NCBI GenBank assembly: GCA_030268105.1
Contig: BSDZ01000079.1
Location: forward strand, 1,741,501 to 1,805,500
From: Volvox africanus
Lineage: Eukaryota > Chlorophyta > Chlorophyceae > Chlamydomonadales > Volvocaceae
Direction of reading: 5' to 3'
Length of the DNA stretch: 64,000 bases
Shown here: piece by piece, positions 63,667-64,000 of the stretch
How positions within the stretch are numbered: the stretch's first letter is position 1
How the letters are laid out: every line of letters starts with the position of its first letter
Program-made: the position numbers and the translations under genes
Notes under the pieces: model-generated
What the model saw: the letters and a program-made list of their open reading frames with translations, nothing else
The model's database searches: none
Told to the model about the DNA's origin: nothing

Positions 63667-64000
63667 GCTTTGAGCTTGAGCCTGAGCCCAGACGCGGCAT
63701 GAATGAGCACCACCAGTGCCCCTTCTCACACACCTCTTAAACATGCCAACCAGATAGCCCATACAATTGTTTGGTCACCATGCACACAGGAGCTCACCCA
63801 CGCACATACAGGCCGAATGCGGCGTATGAGTGATAGCAGTAATAAACCCCTCCGTCCAAACGACCATCAATCCTCTGCAAGTCAGTGTGGATGTGTCTTG
63901 AGCTCTGCTGCTCTACGCAAACAAACCTCTGTCATCAGGGATTTGCAACACATATGGCATCCCATTACACGGCCATCTCGCCATACTGTAGGCATATTAC
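62499..64000. other. Region without a recognised gene
   Basis: Nothing convincing on either strand apart from a CA/TA microsatellite at about 63605-63666. Confidence 0.55.
63605..63666. repeat. (TATG)/(CA)n/(TA)n compound microsatellite
   Basis: TGTATATATG units, then ACACACACAC, then ATATATATAT. Confidence 0.9.

Overview
This is nuclear DNA from a eukaryote, most probably a flagellated green alga (Chlorophyta). The genes are split by many short GT-AG introns full of microsatellites. The O-acetylserine(thiol)lyase and the jojoba-type MBOAT wax-synthase-like acyltransferase both look plant-like, and an axonemal dynein heavy chain implies a motile flagellum. No prokaryotic operons, rRNA, convincing tRNA or CRISPR arrays were seen. 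All exon borders were read by eye from splice signals and checked by reading phase. In the complete models every junction keeps frame.

Layout. 292-5929 (minus): subtilisin-like serine protease with an N-terminal membrane anchor, 11 exons found, 3' end not resolved. 5930-8364: AT-rich intergenic DNA. 8365-38141 (minus): one very large gene, an axonemal dynein heavy chain; 60 exons join in frame to about 4,263 residues with tail, linker, AAA1-AAA6, stalk with microtubule-binding tip and C-terminal domain. 38142-38742: short spacer. 38743-43190 (plus): a 381-residue six-kelch-motif protein, divergent from the dynein. 45359-48060 (minus): MBOAT/wax-synthase-like acyltransferase. 48718-49303 (minus) and 53089-53644 (plus): weakly supported membrane-protein genes of unknown function. 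54601-56857 (minus): complete six-exon short-chain dehydrogenase, 352 residues. 58568-61728 (minus): cysteine synthase, last few codons unresolved. 62181-62498 (plus): doubtful small reading frame.

How they relate. Dynein and kelch start about 600 bp apart on opposite strands, so they may share a promoter and possibly a flagellar role (inference). The other genes (secretory or membrane protease, neutral-lipid acyltransferase, NAD(P)H oxidoreductase, sulfur assimilation) look like unrelated neighbours.

Most interesting non-coding signals. (1) A repeat family marked by GTGTTACACTGTGGGCGAC occurs as a 673-bp insertion flanked by a 14-bp direct repeat in a protease intron, and again as a cluster of truncated copies in a kelch intron. 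(2) A decayed, same-strand copy of part of dynein exon 34, with an in-frame stop, lies inside a dynein intron. (3) A protease splice donor is embedded in a minisatellite that repeats the donor-like core. (4) A CTG repeat forms the 3' splice site of a kelch exon. (5) A 27-bp minisatellite lies in the acyltransferase intron and a G-rich heptamer satellite lies near 49.7 kb.
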